A stretch of 64,000 nucleotides of DNA, from NCBI GenBank assembly GCA_033220425.1, contig CM065649.1, positions 992,001 to 1,056,000 on the forward strand, given 5' to 3'. Numbering within the stretch: position 1 is the first letter of the stretch; the number at the start of each line of letters is the position of its first letter. This stretch comes from Lepraria neglecta (lineage: Eukaryota; Ascomycota; Lecanoromycetes; Lecanorales; Stereocaulaceae). Of the stretch, positions 1 through 10,866 are shown one piece after another. Under the pieces are notes generated by a model. That model ran no database searches. It was not told where the DNA came from and worked only from the letters and a program-made list of their open reading frames with translations. Both the position numbers and the translations under genes were made by a program.

Positions 1-2
1 GG

Positions 3-179
3 AGAGAGCAGCTGCCCCTTGAAGACGGTCGGGAAAGCACATATGGCTGGCTAAGATTGTTTGACGACGTCCTTCGGGATTTTATGGAGGAATCGTACGT
101 AGAGCAATATCGAAAGCGGCCCTTGCCACTGTGGTCGAAGATCGAAGCCATGGCGTGGATATTCCAAGCTGCCCCCTAA
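3..179 (+). CDS. 3' end of an unidentified gene (partial)
   Basis: A reading frame is open from the window edge and ends in TAA at 177-179, giving 58 residues rich in charged and aromatic positions, ending in WIFQAAP. The even composition and lack of stops suggest the last exon of a gene that begins outside the window. I do not recognise a family from this tail. No intron signal is visible in it. It could also be a chance open frame, since only 58 codons are available. Confidence 0.4.
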   Translation, partial: REQLPLEDGRESTYGWLRLFDDVLRDFMEESYVEQYRKRPLPLWSKIEAMAWIFQAAP

Positions 180-881
180 TTAGGGCTCTTGTGGCGATTG
201 GCCAACCAAACAGCGGCAGCATCGATGTATCATGATGATCGGCTCAGCCATTTTGACGACTATGGAGGCAATAATTATGTATAAGCTTTTCAAAGCGAAC
301 TCGACAATTCGTAACCTAGGCTTGGTACTAGCCTTGCTTATAAGATCTATAGGTTCCACCTCGCAAATCGGAGGGTCTGGACCGTCCCACACCGGTCCTT
401 TCAACGACGGGTTGTGCCTCTATAACGAGAACGGACGATTTTACGATTTCACGGTTTTACGATTTCGGCCCATTGTCGGTAAGTCCCTAATAGACTGCCG
501 TAATCATCACGGCAAATATCGCGATTCTGTGGGCGCGTCAGTGACCTGATCACGACATCGGTTTAGAATCTCGCGTCACCTAGTGACGGGTTAATTGCCC
601 GGTCATCTCCCACCTCCCACCTACCGAGACCAATGCAGTGTCTCAGATCCCTATCGCAGAGGCCGAAAGCATTGACTAAAGCATGTTGTCAATACCAATA
701 AAATGGGTAAAATTGCCGGTCAAGGCTGGATGTGTGCGCTAAAGTCTATGTATCACCCCCACACGTAAGGATTTACTACTGCTATGTTTATATAAGCTCT
801 ATCCCGTCTTTCCTTGTCCAACATCATCCCTTGAAGTGCTCTTTCTGCGCCCGAGACATTTTCCCGCTGTTTTTAAGAGCA
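180..881. other. intergenic; upstream region of the MFS gene
   Basis: No convincing gene is seen; open frames here lack family resemblance and splice logic. The stretch separates the partial gene from the MFS gene and holds that gene's promoter. Confidence 0.5.
789..795 (+). promoter_or_regulatory. TATA-like box of the MFS gene
   Basis: TATATAA lies about 90 nt upstream of the ATG at 882, a normal distance for a fungal core promoter, and is followed by a pyrimidine-rich leader. Confidence 0.4.
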
Positions 882-2591
882 ATGGCTAGCCTCGAGAAGG
901 AATCGTCTCCTCCTTTTCCTGGAAAAGATTTTTCTCGAGACAAGATATCCGTTGCTTCTCCTCAACTCGAATCTAATGACGACCTAGGTGCCAAGTTTGG
1001 GGTCGATGAGAAAGCTCTGCTCCGAAAGCTTGATCTCAAATTGTTACCTGCTTTGACCTTGTTGTATCTTTTGTCTTTCCTGGATCGCAGCAATGGTATG
1101 AACTCGCGCTCTCCGGAAACAGCGCGCGGCCGTTTCAATGTTGCTGACGGGATTGGTAGTTGCAAATGCGCGAGTCGAAGGTTTGACGACCGACTTGCAT
1201 ATGAGTAGGCCAAGGACATCTTGATAGATTTGGAGGCAGTTCATTTGACAACGCGCAATAGCTGGAAATCAATACCTCACCGGCCTGACTCTTTACTTCA
1301 TTGGCTATGTCTTGTTTGAAGTAAGACGTCACCCAATGACCTACCAATCGTGTTGCTAACACTCATAGATACCGTGCAATATCGTACTGAAATTGACGTC
1401 TCCCAAGTTATGGCTTCCTACCCTTACGCTCGCCTGGGGAGTGGTTGCGACCTTGCTCGGCATCACACACAACATGGCAGGCTTCTTTGTCGCACGATTT
1501 GTTTTGGGCATGACAGAAAGCGGACTCTTCCCGGGGGTCGTTTTTTATCTGTCGTTGTGGTACAAGAGAGAGGAGCGGCAGTACAGAATATCTCTATTCT
1601 TTAGTGCTGCATCTCTGGCTGGGGCGTTCGGAGGCGTACTTGCATGGGTAAGTGGCTTTCGTCAAGTCCTTTGGAACTTGCTGATTGGGTGTCTTAGGGC
1701 ATTGCTCACATGAATGGCGTCGGTGGTCTTCACGGCTGGCGGTGGATATTCATCCTCGAAGGGATCTTGACCGTCTTAGTCTCGTTGTCTGCCTACTTCT
1801 TCATCACCAACTATCCTTCAACTGCCAAATTCTTGACAGAAAAGGAAAGGGCCTGCATCCAGGCTCGGCTAGAATCCAACAGCGACGCTACAAGGGATGA
1901 GGCTTTCACGTGGACAAATGTCTCTTTCGCTATCAGAGATCCTAAAGTCTGGCTTTACGGGCTAGGTTTTCACACCATGAGCCTCCCACTTTATACCCTT
2001 TCGCTATTTCTCCCCACCATCATCAAAGAATTGGGGTACACAGCTGCTCAGGCTCAATTGCTTACGGTCCCACCATACGCAGTTGCTACACTACTCACAA
2101 TCGCTGTCGCCGTAGCTTCCGAGAAGCTAAAGCGCAGAGCACTTTTCATCATGGGATCCTCATCCCTCGCTGCAATTGGCTACATCATCCTGCTTTCCTG
2201 TACTAAACCCGGAGTAGCCTACTTCGGTACTATCCTTGCTGCGGCTGGTATCTATCCTGCTACCGCGATTGTTCTGTCTTGGCCTGCGAACAATGTCAGC
2301 GGACAGACCAAACGAGCAACGGCAAATGCGATGCAGATTTCGATCGGGAATCTTGGGGCGGTGCTTGGTACGCAGCTTTATAGAAGCACCGATGGACCAA
2401 GATATTTTCTTGGGCATGGCTTTGCCTTGGGATATTTATGCGCCAACGTATTGGTGGTGGGGACTCTCTGGACAGTTCTGAAGAGAGAGAATGCCAGGCG
2501 GGACAGAGGCGAGAGGAACGAGAGACTTGTGGGAGTTGGTGAAGAAGAGTGGTTGGGTGATGATGATCCGAGATGGAGGTTCCAGACATGA
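882..2591 (+). CDS. MFS transporter, Dal5-like anion:cation symporter family
   Basis: Five exons (882-1095, 1160-1204, 1262-1320, 1369-1647, 1698-2591) join in frame to 496 codons. All introns are GT-AG and 48-64 nt long. The protein has a polar N-terminus, then the family block LLYLLSFLDRSN continuing into VANARVEGL across intron 1, and about 12 hydrophobic spans. FVLGMTESGLFPG is typical of allantoate/pantothenate-type (Dal5) permeases. The ATG is chosen because it opens the long polar N-tail and follows a TATA box. It probably imports a small organic anion across the plasma membrane. The TauD-type dioxygenase 450 bp downstream on the same strand makes a shared substrate plausible (inference). 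The substrate cannot be read from sequence. Confidence 0.88.
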
Positions 2592-3039
2592 ATATGTAGA
2601 GCGGTAACATGGTGCCTGATGTTTCATAAGAGCGGCAAACGACGTCACTGGGCAGATTAGTGGTTTAGATCTCGGAATCTTATCTCGCTTCGTACTTTCG
2701 GAATATGTAGCTTGTTCTTATCGTGGTACACATGCAGGGAGACGCACGTCGCCAATCGACCCCAAGGACTAAAAGAATAGATAGGTATCGCGAGGCGGCA
2801 TCCAGAGCGGAAGATCCCCCGCTTTTGCGACATATTCCCAGCAATTGCGCCATAGGTAACTAAGAGCGTTGATGTCAACAGCGATCCATGGGTATCGTTT
2901 TCTGCACAATGACGTTGACTGCGGGTAACTTAAGTGGAGCATTCAACGCATGTTATCACGAAGCGCTGCATCGTTCACCTGCATGAGTATGGAGCCTCTC
3001 CCCTTCCTCTTACCTTCAAACACCTCCTAACATAGAGCA
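2592..3039. other. intergenic spacer between MFS and TauD-like genes
   Basis: About 450 bp without a supported gene. It contains the terminator region of the MFS gene and the promoter of the dioxygenase gene; nothing else stands out. Confidence 0.5.
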
Positions 3040-4412
3040 TTGACTATGGCGCCGGGACTGACTGCAACTCTGCCACATCAAGGCCCTAGTAGCAAAGAAC
3101 ATGCTTTAAAGTTAGTCTTTCCAGACGGTATCAAGACCTCTGGGCAACATCCTCCGCTCTATGAGCAGCTCAGGAGTTATGACGATTTCCCTGAGGAGAT
3201 CACTGGTGCTACAGTCTGGGATGCCGAAGATTACAAATGCAATCCAGAGAGATGGACGCATTGTCTAGCGGAAAACGAGATCGAGGAATTGAGCGAAGCT
3301 GCAGATGAATTCAGAGCTGCCACAATTCCATTGACCGGTATCTCGAAGGTCCGTCTTCGTTGAGATTCTTACCATTTTTTCCCGGTGTTGACATGCTATC
3401 AGGAGAACTTTAAACTGCCTCGGCTCGCGAGCTTTCTCGAGTCTATGCGCAATGAACTAATTAACGGCAAGGGATTTATCCTTTTTAAAGGCTTCCCAGT
3501 TGAGCAATGGGGAAATCATAAATCTGCTATTGCATACATGGGGCTGGGGACGTACCTTGGATATTTCGTTAGTCAAAATGGCAAAGGCCATGTTTTAGGG
3601 CACGTGAAAGATTTGGGAGAGGATGCGAAGAAGATCGATAAGGTCAGGATATACAGGACAAATGCACGGTACGTTTCTTTCTACGGTATCCTCTTGATCT
3701 AGAATTGATTCGTGGTAACAGTCAGTATTTCCATGCCGATGACTCGGATCTCGTAGGCTTGCTGTGCATTGCGCGCGCTTTAGAGGGCGGCGAGTCCGAT
3801 ATTGTCTCCTCTCACCATGTATACAACGTACTCCGACGCGAGCGACCAGATGTCCTGAAGACGCTCATTCAGCCAATATGGCACTTTGACCGAAAAGGCG
3901 AGGTTAGTAAGGGTGAAGATCCATATATTCGGACCAGTGTCTTCTATCTCGAGCCTGGAGGAGAAAGAAGGGTGTATTGCAAGTATGATCTTCTCTTCGA
4001 AAGAATGATGCCGTCCGTCTAGAGAGATTTGCTAACTCCCTTTGGAAGATGGGACCCATATTATATCCGTTCATTGGAACGTTTCTCGTCCGCAGGGCTC
4101 ATACCTCCACTCTCCCCCGCGCAGCTTGAAGCAGCAGACGTACTCGAGTCAACGTGCCAGCGGTTGTCACTGCACATGGTTCTGGAAGTCGGAGATATCC
4201 AGTTTCTGTCAAATGCACAAGTGCTCCACGCGAGAACCGAATACAAAGATCATGCGCCCCCAGCGCCAAGACGGCATCTGATGAGGCTTTGGCTGGCGAC
4301 CCCAGAAGGAGAAGGAGGATGGAAGTTGCCATTCCATGATAGCGAAGAGAAGAAGCGAGGAGGAATCCAGGTCGATGATGTCGGCCCTGTGGCACACTTG
4401 GACGCCGAATAG
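3040..4412 (+). CDS. TauD/TfdA-family Fe(II)/2-oxoglutarate dioxygenase
   Basis: Four exons (3040-3348, 3403-3668, 3722-3982, 4049-4412) give 399 residues, a usual length for fungal TauD-like enzymes. QYFHADDSD across intron 2 carries the HxD iron ligands. VLHARTEYKDH supplies the distal His, and RRHLMRLWL the arginine expected to bind 2-oxoglutarate. Intron 3 (GTATGA...AAG) is needed to restore the family block YCKWDPYY. Family members hydroxylate sulfonates, phenoxyacetates and related acids, with succinate and CO2 as by-products, in the cytosol. A second Met two codons in (3046) could be the real start. The upstream Dal5-like permease suggests a small catabolic pair. Confidence 0.88.
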
Positions 4413-4625
4413 TGATGCTGTTGTCAATCGAGGCTGCAATCTGAGTATATTTTGGTAAGCCTAACAATGGGTGACGATTTAAAAAAATGTCAACTCGAGG
4501 GTGAAAACGTGGGTCTGCTGCTGCTGCTGACTGGAATAAAAGAGGAAGCGCTGTCAAGGGCGAGTCCTAGATATGTTGCCGTGTTTCGAGATGTGGAGGC
4601 AGACTTTCTCCTTGCAATGTGTGAG

Positions 4626-5071
4626 TTAGAGCCCGGCGAAGCCTGTCCAGCATGAATACCAGACACTGAAAACTCTATCAAAACTTTTCCGCGAGTTAAC
4701 CCGCTGTGTTCCCAAAGGAAAAGAAGACTTGAAATGATACTTACTTGATGCGAAGCAATAACCGAAACGATAGTAGCAAAACTCCTAATTAAACGGCGAT
4801 TTTCAATCTTTCCATTCTGCAAGGAATCTAAAAGGTCTTGCTGGCGACAAATCTGCCGTGAACCCCAAGCATTAAGTGCCGCTTGCAGTGTTTTTTGGAA
4901 CGAGAACAGTTTATTTACGTCTAACATAACGTAGTCTGCCTCACTCACTTCCGTGGTAGCGTGGCTCGCCACGGAGAAAAGCCTTGCAACTTGGTGAAAT
5001 TTCGCCGTCAAAAAAACGTCAATCCCAGATACTGGACCTGAGTGATTATAGTCCCGCGCAGCATACCGCAT
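4626..5071 (-). CDS. small hypothetical protein, two exons
   Basis: On the reverse strand an open frame starts at an ATG at 5071 and runs to a clear GTAAGT donor (exon 5071-4745). It can join in phase to 4703-4626, ending in TAA, for 134 residues. The product is helical-looking, with a C-terminal part rich in hydrophobic and aromatic residues. I recognise no family. A consensus donor, a CAG acceptor and an in-phase join argue for a real gene, but the N-terminus could extend further and the call rests on coding logic only. Confidence 0.33.
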
Positions 5072-6058
5072 TGCGCGTAACAATGATGCCTAGCGCTTCA
5101 AATTCTCGCGGCTTAAGGATAGCTCCTCTAACCGAGTTGGTAGGGCCAGCAGTATCAATTATTCGATGAAATTGCAGAAGTCAGTGATGCAAGATTGGGT
5201 TACACTTCATGTAGATTGTCAGCTAAATTCATTTCGAGGATGAAATTGAAAAAACGGACAAGGGAATTGGGATTACGAGTGGTTGTTGTGTATGGATAGC
5301 AGCAGTAGATGCGACCCAACTTGAAAGACAAAATCATGTGTTCTCCAGATCTTCTTCAGTGGCTCGCCTGTATTGTCTACACTAGCGAGAAATAACTTCT
5401 GCATCCTAAACAACATGGATTCCAGTAGAGTAAGCATGGTTCTCACCCGGATTAAGGTTTAGCTGGTTTGCCTATCATCATTACGTATGGGGCCAGAACC
5501 AGCTCGCGAGATTCTCGCGCTCGACGTCTTGACCGTGATGCTAGCAGTCCGGAAGATCAGACACCACATGGCTCCACAGCCGGAGACAGGTCCGCAGTAA
5601 TTAATGGTTTTGGTCGCGGTAGGAACTCGCCAAGTCCCACGTCTATATTTATCCTAATTCTAATCCCAAGTGGGGTGTCATCCGTAGACAGGGGATGAAA
5701 ACGAACATCTAAAACCAAAGTAAAATTGGTATATCAGTAAATAGTACGTAAGCCGCTCGATATGATATTAACAGTATACCTAAGTCAGTATTGAAAGTTA
5801 ATGAGTGAGAAGATTGCCAGTCGATTTTTGTGAGAATTCTAGCAGAGTCCGCCGTTTCAGCCTTGCTATATGCTTCGGTTGTCAACGAGTGAATCCTCTG
5901 TTTCATGTCTTTCAGCCCCACGTCGGGGAATCATCCCCTTCCTTCCTCACTAGCGACAACTTTAGGTTATCCTGGACCCCGCCGCTGATGTGTATTTCGA
6001 ATCGTCGTTCATGTTGATTTTTTTCGTGCTCTTTGGAGTACTATGTTCTATTCTCCAT
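5072..6058. other. intergenic, nothing recognised
   Basis: About 1 kb between the small hypothetical gene and the stop codon of the DUF6590 gene. Short open frames have no family resemblance and no consistent splice sites. No repeat was noticed. Confidence 0.45.
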
Positions 6059-7491
6059 TCATTCAATCTCGTCCAGCTCTTCGTCTTCGACTTCTACATT
6101 GTGAACCTTCGTCTCCCGATTAACACGGCATGGCTCCAGGTGCTGCAAAAGATCTATTATGGAGTCTATATCCACCAGTCCCACGTCTTTGCATCTTACA
6201 TTGTGCTCAACCTCACATAGTCGGCGGTAGTCGATACGCGCTTGCAATGGTAGTGCAGCGGAAGGATGAGTGGCATTTACTCTGATAGGTGGTTTGACCA
6301 TCCCAGTCTCGCCGGGCAACAAGGACGGACATTGGCTCCCTGTGAAGATGATGCCGTAATTTTCTTGATCTGGCTGTTGGGAGCAGCCTCGAAGACCAAG
6401 CGTGCTTACTGGCCTGCATACACATCAATCAAATACCCGAGCTCGGGAACAGGGAGTACTCACAAGCAATAGCTCGACCGAATGCCTTCATGGACAACTA
6501 GGAATCGCCGTACAGTCGTCGGTCCTGTGACTACGCGTTAGTGTTCCCTTTACGTCCACTCCGTGTTCGCGGATTGAATACCTGTGTACGGGCCAGTATA
6601 GTAATTTGCATACCTCGTGCGGGCTATGCGGTCATCTTCGATACTCGGCTGATCATCAGCAACGATGTGTGCTTCTTTCACGAGATCCTCCACGTTCCAT
6701 AGCATCATAAAGACTTGGCCGATGCGGAAGAAGTCTCTGGCATCCTTGAGATGGGAGTAGAAAGCTTTCAAGTCCATGTCAGTCATTTGCCTCCTATCAC
6801 TGACCCATTGATCAGTGGAATGCCTTACCTGGATCATGATATCTGGTCCCTCCACTTCTTAGACCGATATGTTCGAATACCACAAGATCACTGTCATAGT
6901 CAGGAGCAGGGATGGTTTTCTCGTCTTCGAGGGCGCAATCCGATCCCAGTTCCTGGGCCCCATAGACGGTCATAAATACAGAGGTACCAGGTGGCTTTGC
7001 AACAAAGCTGTAAAAAGATCTATTAGTTGTCTGAGCTGCTTGCCTCCATAACGAAAATCTTACTAGCTCGCAGTCGACAGTAGAATATTAATCGAAAGAA
7101 GTCTCAGCTGAAGCACATCCCGCAACGCTTTCACATCGTCTTTCTTGTGAAGACTCCATCCCATCTTCCGCCAACTATCTTTCACTGACGACCCTAAGCC
7201 TCCGCTGACGCCAAGACTGCGTCTATATTTCTCTGTCTTTTCGAGAAAAGCTTCTATTGGCGCTCTGGCGCTGTCGACTTGATGTCTCAGTGCATTGATA
7301 GTGGACTGGTTCAGTTGATTTGCAGCTTTCATTTGCTCTACTTGTAGTAGTGTTCTGTGCACGCAGCTTAAGTCTTGGATTAATTGCTGGTATTCCATGC
7401 TTGAGCCGCTGCTTTCGGAGAGTGCGGAGATGAGCTTGTAGGCTAGGCTGGCGGCGGCGATGAAGTCGCCGGCTGAGAAGCCGAAAGACAT
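6059..7491 (-). CDS. DUF6590 protein with STAND-type N-terminal domain
   Basis: Five exons on the reverse strand (7491-7064, 7007-6829, 6764-6582, 6530-6464, 6413-6059) join in phase to 403 codons. The first exon begins MSFGFSAGDFIAAASLAYKL, an N-terminal helical domain common in fungal STAND and ubiquitin-like-domain proteins. Later exons carry DUF6590 hallmarks: FFRIGQVFMMLW, VRRFLVVHEG, YCLPVST, NYGIIFTG, LLPGETGM and the C-terminal VEHNVRCKDVG. The 51-nt intron 4 (GTGAGT...GCAG) is required to join YCL to PVSTLG. No nucleotide-binding domain lies between the two parts. The intron 2 acceptor (AAG) is the least certain boundary. Function is unknown. Confidence 0.78.
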
Positions 7492-8467
7492 GGCTGATAG
7501 CGAGATGGTGCACTGTTTGGCATTCAAGCTCTTCCTCACCTATAGTGTTTCACATCACAGCGCGATAATCGACAAGATCCGTCTAGGCAGCCGTAATAAC
7601 AAAAGATGACATCCCAGAACCGGCTTTTACGAAGATCATATCATTGATGCCGAATTGCATCTTTCAAGCATGGGAACAAGCTTAGGCAAAGGCTGGCTGT
7701 TGAGACAAGCTTTTGGAGCGGTTGACCAGGGAGCGGGGCTGACATCTCATCGCCTCATCGCCTCTTGGCAAACGATACTTCAATGTATGCTGATATCATC
7801 TACATGAGAGATGAGGACTTGAGTGGTTGCTTCGAAATGGGAGTCCTTCTCTTCAGAGGCAGATGTCTATCCGAGCTACCCCACCTAGTCTTGGCGTCAA
7901 TGACAACGGATCGACGCCAGGGAACAGCGCCATGGGTTGGTTCTATGGCAGGATTTTGGTCACCTAGTTGCCAGTGCCGTCGACAATCCTGCGCAACCAA
8001 TCTCAAAGGGATTTGGCGTTCCTCTAGCTCTGCAGACGACAAATCCTGGAGGCCCCAAAGGTCATCTCCCATTGGTATGGTCGTTAACGGATGCGGCGTG
8101 GTGGGATTTTAGGATCCGAAACCGAGTCGCGGCCGATCGATTTGACAACACTGTAGCTGCTACCACGTCTTGCCAATCGTTTCTGTCCTACTTGGTCCGA
8201 CTCAGTGCGTTCGTCCGAGATTACAGATCAAGCCAGCGTTCTGCAGAGGCTTTACGGTCCGTTGACAATGGTGCAATATGGCATTTCTAATTCATGTTCG
8301 GGAGGAGGTATATCCGAGTTCCGAAACAGAAGCCACTAATATTAATGAGCGTTGCCCTTCAACTTCTTACCACTTCCTTGTTTCTTCTGGGAAAAACAAC
8401 AATTTGTGTCTACCTGCTTTTCTTTCCATCGTCTCGTCTCCTCTAACATATCAAACATCTACACACT
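7492..8467. other. divergent promoter region, no supported gene
   Basis: About 1 kb between the starts of the DUF6590 gene (reverse) and the Gal80-like gene (forward). Open frames of up to 117 codons on both strands have no domain resemblance and are read as chance. The stretch probably serves both genes as a shared upstream region. Confidence 0.45.
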
Positions 8468-9741
8468 ATGGCTATCCGTCTTGGTATCATTGGTCTTTCA
8501 GCAGACAAAGCTGCATGGGCTACAAATGCTCATGCTGTCCCTCTCAAAGCTCCTCCTTTATCAGAAAAGTACACTATCACTGCTGTGGCAACTTCTTCCC
8601 CAGAGTCAGCCAGGGCTGCCGCCAAATCCCATGGTGTGCCAGAAGAGAAGGCATATAGCAGCCCAGAAGCCATTGCCAATGATCCTGATGTAGACATGGT
8701 TGTCGTTTCAGTCAAGGTAGATACCGCTTCAATTGGGGAATTATATGGGTGCGGAGGTTGACCGAGCGTGTGCAGGTACCCTTACACAAGCAGCTTACTA
8801 TCCCTGCTTTAAAGGCCAAGAAAGACGTCTTCGTCGAATGGCCTCTGGCTAATGGACTCCAAGAGGCTGAAGAGCTTGCTGCCTTAGCCAAGAAACAAGG
8901 CGTCAAGACTGTTGTCGGTCTTCAGGCAAGGCTTACTCCGAGTATTCTCAAGGTTAGTCTTACTATATGCATCTTCCACCTTACTGTTTCTGCAAACAGA
9001 GGCGCTGATTCGAGGGTAGGCGAAAGAGATCATCGATTCGGGTGCTTTAGGCCGCATTATAACTACTAGCATCGTTGCATCCACATCACTTTTCCAAAAA
9101 CTCGACGCCAAAAACTCTTACATCAATGATCCGAAGAACGGTAAGCAATCTTGTATTGTTCGAATCCAGCCAAAGGCCACTTGATACTTACAAACGTTAT
9201 CATAGGCGTAAACTTCATCACTATCCCAACCGCCCACGCACTTGACCCGCTTTGTTTCCTACTTGGCGAGTTCAAGTCTCTTAACGCGACCGCCGCTACG
9301 AATTTCCCTACCGTTCAATTCACGAGGCCTGATGGCACTGTGACTGAGCCAGAGAAGCGCAGATTTGTAGATTCAGTGGCTGTCCAAGGCGTTCTTGAGA
9401 GCGGAACGACCGTCACCTTTTCCTCCACGACCACTACAGATGCTACGCCAGGCCAATTCGAGTGGATTATCGCTGGCGAGAAGGCGTCACTGAAATTTGA
9501 AGCACCGGTGATGTTCATTGTGTTGCACCCGCCCGCTCTGTATCAGTATACGCCTGGCGAGGGCGCAAAATGGGAGGAGGTTGAAGTCGTCGGCGGTGGT
9601 GGCGGCGGTATTGGTGAAGTGTACGCTGCATTTGCTGAGGGGAAGGAGGGGGTGGTGGATTTTGAGGAGGCGCTCAAGAGGCATAGGATGGTAGCGGCGA
9701 TTGAAAAGAGCGCTGCGAATGGGACGAGGGAAAGCTATTAA
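8468..9741 (+). CDS. Gal80-like Gfo/Idh/MocA NAD(P)-binding oxidoreductase
   Basis: Four exons (8468-8716, 8776-8952, 9020-9140, 9206-9741) give 360 residues. The N-terminus RLGIIGLSAD is the start of a Rossmann fold, with Ser-Ala in place of the usual GxG glycines, a feature of fungal Gal80-like members. FVEWPLANGLQEAEELA is the EWP block (the Gfo/Idh/MocA EKP motif replaced by EWP in this subgroup). The C-terminal half is the substrate-binding or dimerisation domain. Relatives are either sugar or alcohol dehydrogenases or, like yeast Gal80, transcriptional repressors that bind NAD(P) without catalysis. Without the Lys of EKP I lean to a non-classical or regulatory role (inference). All splice phases close correctly. 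Confidence 0.85.
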
Positions 9742-10866
9742 ATAAATATTTCCTTGAAGGCTGCTCTACAGATTCATTAATGAAGAAAATCTAGATAATT
9801 GGTCAACGCCGTTAGTCTAGTATCCATCTAAACACGGCCCACATCTGGGGTAGAGAACAGTGCTAGCTTCGTGCGAGACAAAAGAATCGGGCAACCCTTC
9901 AAACTACACGTCGACGAAATCCTGCTACTATTTGTCACCAAAAGACGGGGATATAAAGCTTCTGCGTACAGCTTTCGTACTCTGAAGGTTTCTAGTAGAT
10001 TGTATATACATATCAAGATCATTACTTTATCTGTGGTGAAACAGTGCTGTAGTGCAAGCAGCTGAGGTTTGGAAATGAGTCTAGCTTGGGGGTTGATATA
10101 TCATACCTTTGCTAGGTCGACATAATAGTGTACGCCTAGCAATTTCATTCTCCACAAAAACCGGCAACTCGTTTCATCCAATTGAAGTGGAAATTTACTC
10201 GGCTTGCTATCTGTCAACGAAAGTCTGTTCAGTTAAAGATCTGCTTCTTATCCCCAGCATTCATAGGCATTCTTCATGCTCAGACACGTCTTTAGCTGCG
10301 GAGCTGAAAACTCCGAAGTTGGCAGTGCCTAGACTCCGCCCCAAATGGACTTGCAAGCCCCGGAGTGAACTGAAACAGATGATAGATCAGAAGAGAGAAG
10401 GTGTGTGTAATGATGACCTTTGAAAACATATTTTGTAGTTGAAGCAGAGTGGAAGACATTGAATCCACCCAGCAGGTGATGCAAGATACTAGTCAAACTC
10501 GTGTTCTTTCAATATGTTTTTTAAATGGAGCTAAGACATGACCCATTTTGATTGGAAGACTAACTATGTCGGACAACTGTGCCAAAAGCTGGAATGGTGG
10601 GCCCTGCGATCAGGCTGGCCCCCACCTGAATGAGTCACAAGCATTTAAAACCCCGTGTTCTCCTCTCCCAAACATTAATGGTAAACCCGACCCATCCAGA
10701 CGAAGGTTAAGCATGAGCATGTACTCTGTCTGGTGAAAAGGCTTTTCGAAGAGCTTTGATGCCTTGGCGCCCGTTCTCTTCTTTAAAGATAACAGCAACA
10801 TTTGTACGCCATCAAAACCTCTGACTGCCGTACGCAGAGTCATGGACCCATTGCTGAACTCCAGGA
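9742..10866. other. intergenic, nothing recognised
   Basis: About 1.1 kb with only short open frames (the longest about 104 codons at 10109-10423) without domain or splice support. Confidence 0.45.

Noticed and set aside
4042-4557. Open frames on both strands over the last TauD exon
   Set aside because: Shadows of the dioxygenase exon, which carries the conserved His/Arg blocks.
6400-6464. Apparent frameshift in the DUF6590 gene
   Set aside because: Resolved by a normal 51-nt GTGAGT...GCAG intron that joins YCL to PVSTLG in phase.
7765-8290. Overlapping forward and reverse frames of 90-117 codons upstream of the Gal80-like gene
   Set aside because: No conserved blocks; more likely leader and promoter DNA.
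9150-9180. tRNA B-box-like GTTCGAATCC string
   Set aside because: No A box or cloverleaf around it; it lies inside an intron of the Gal80-like gene.
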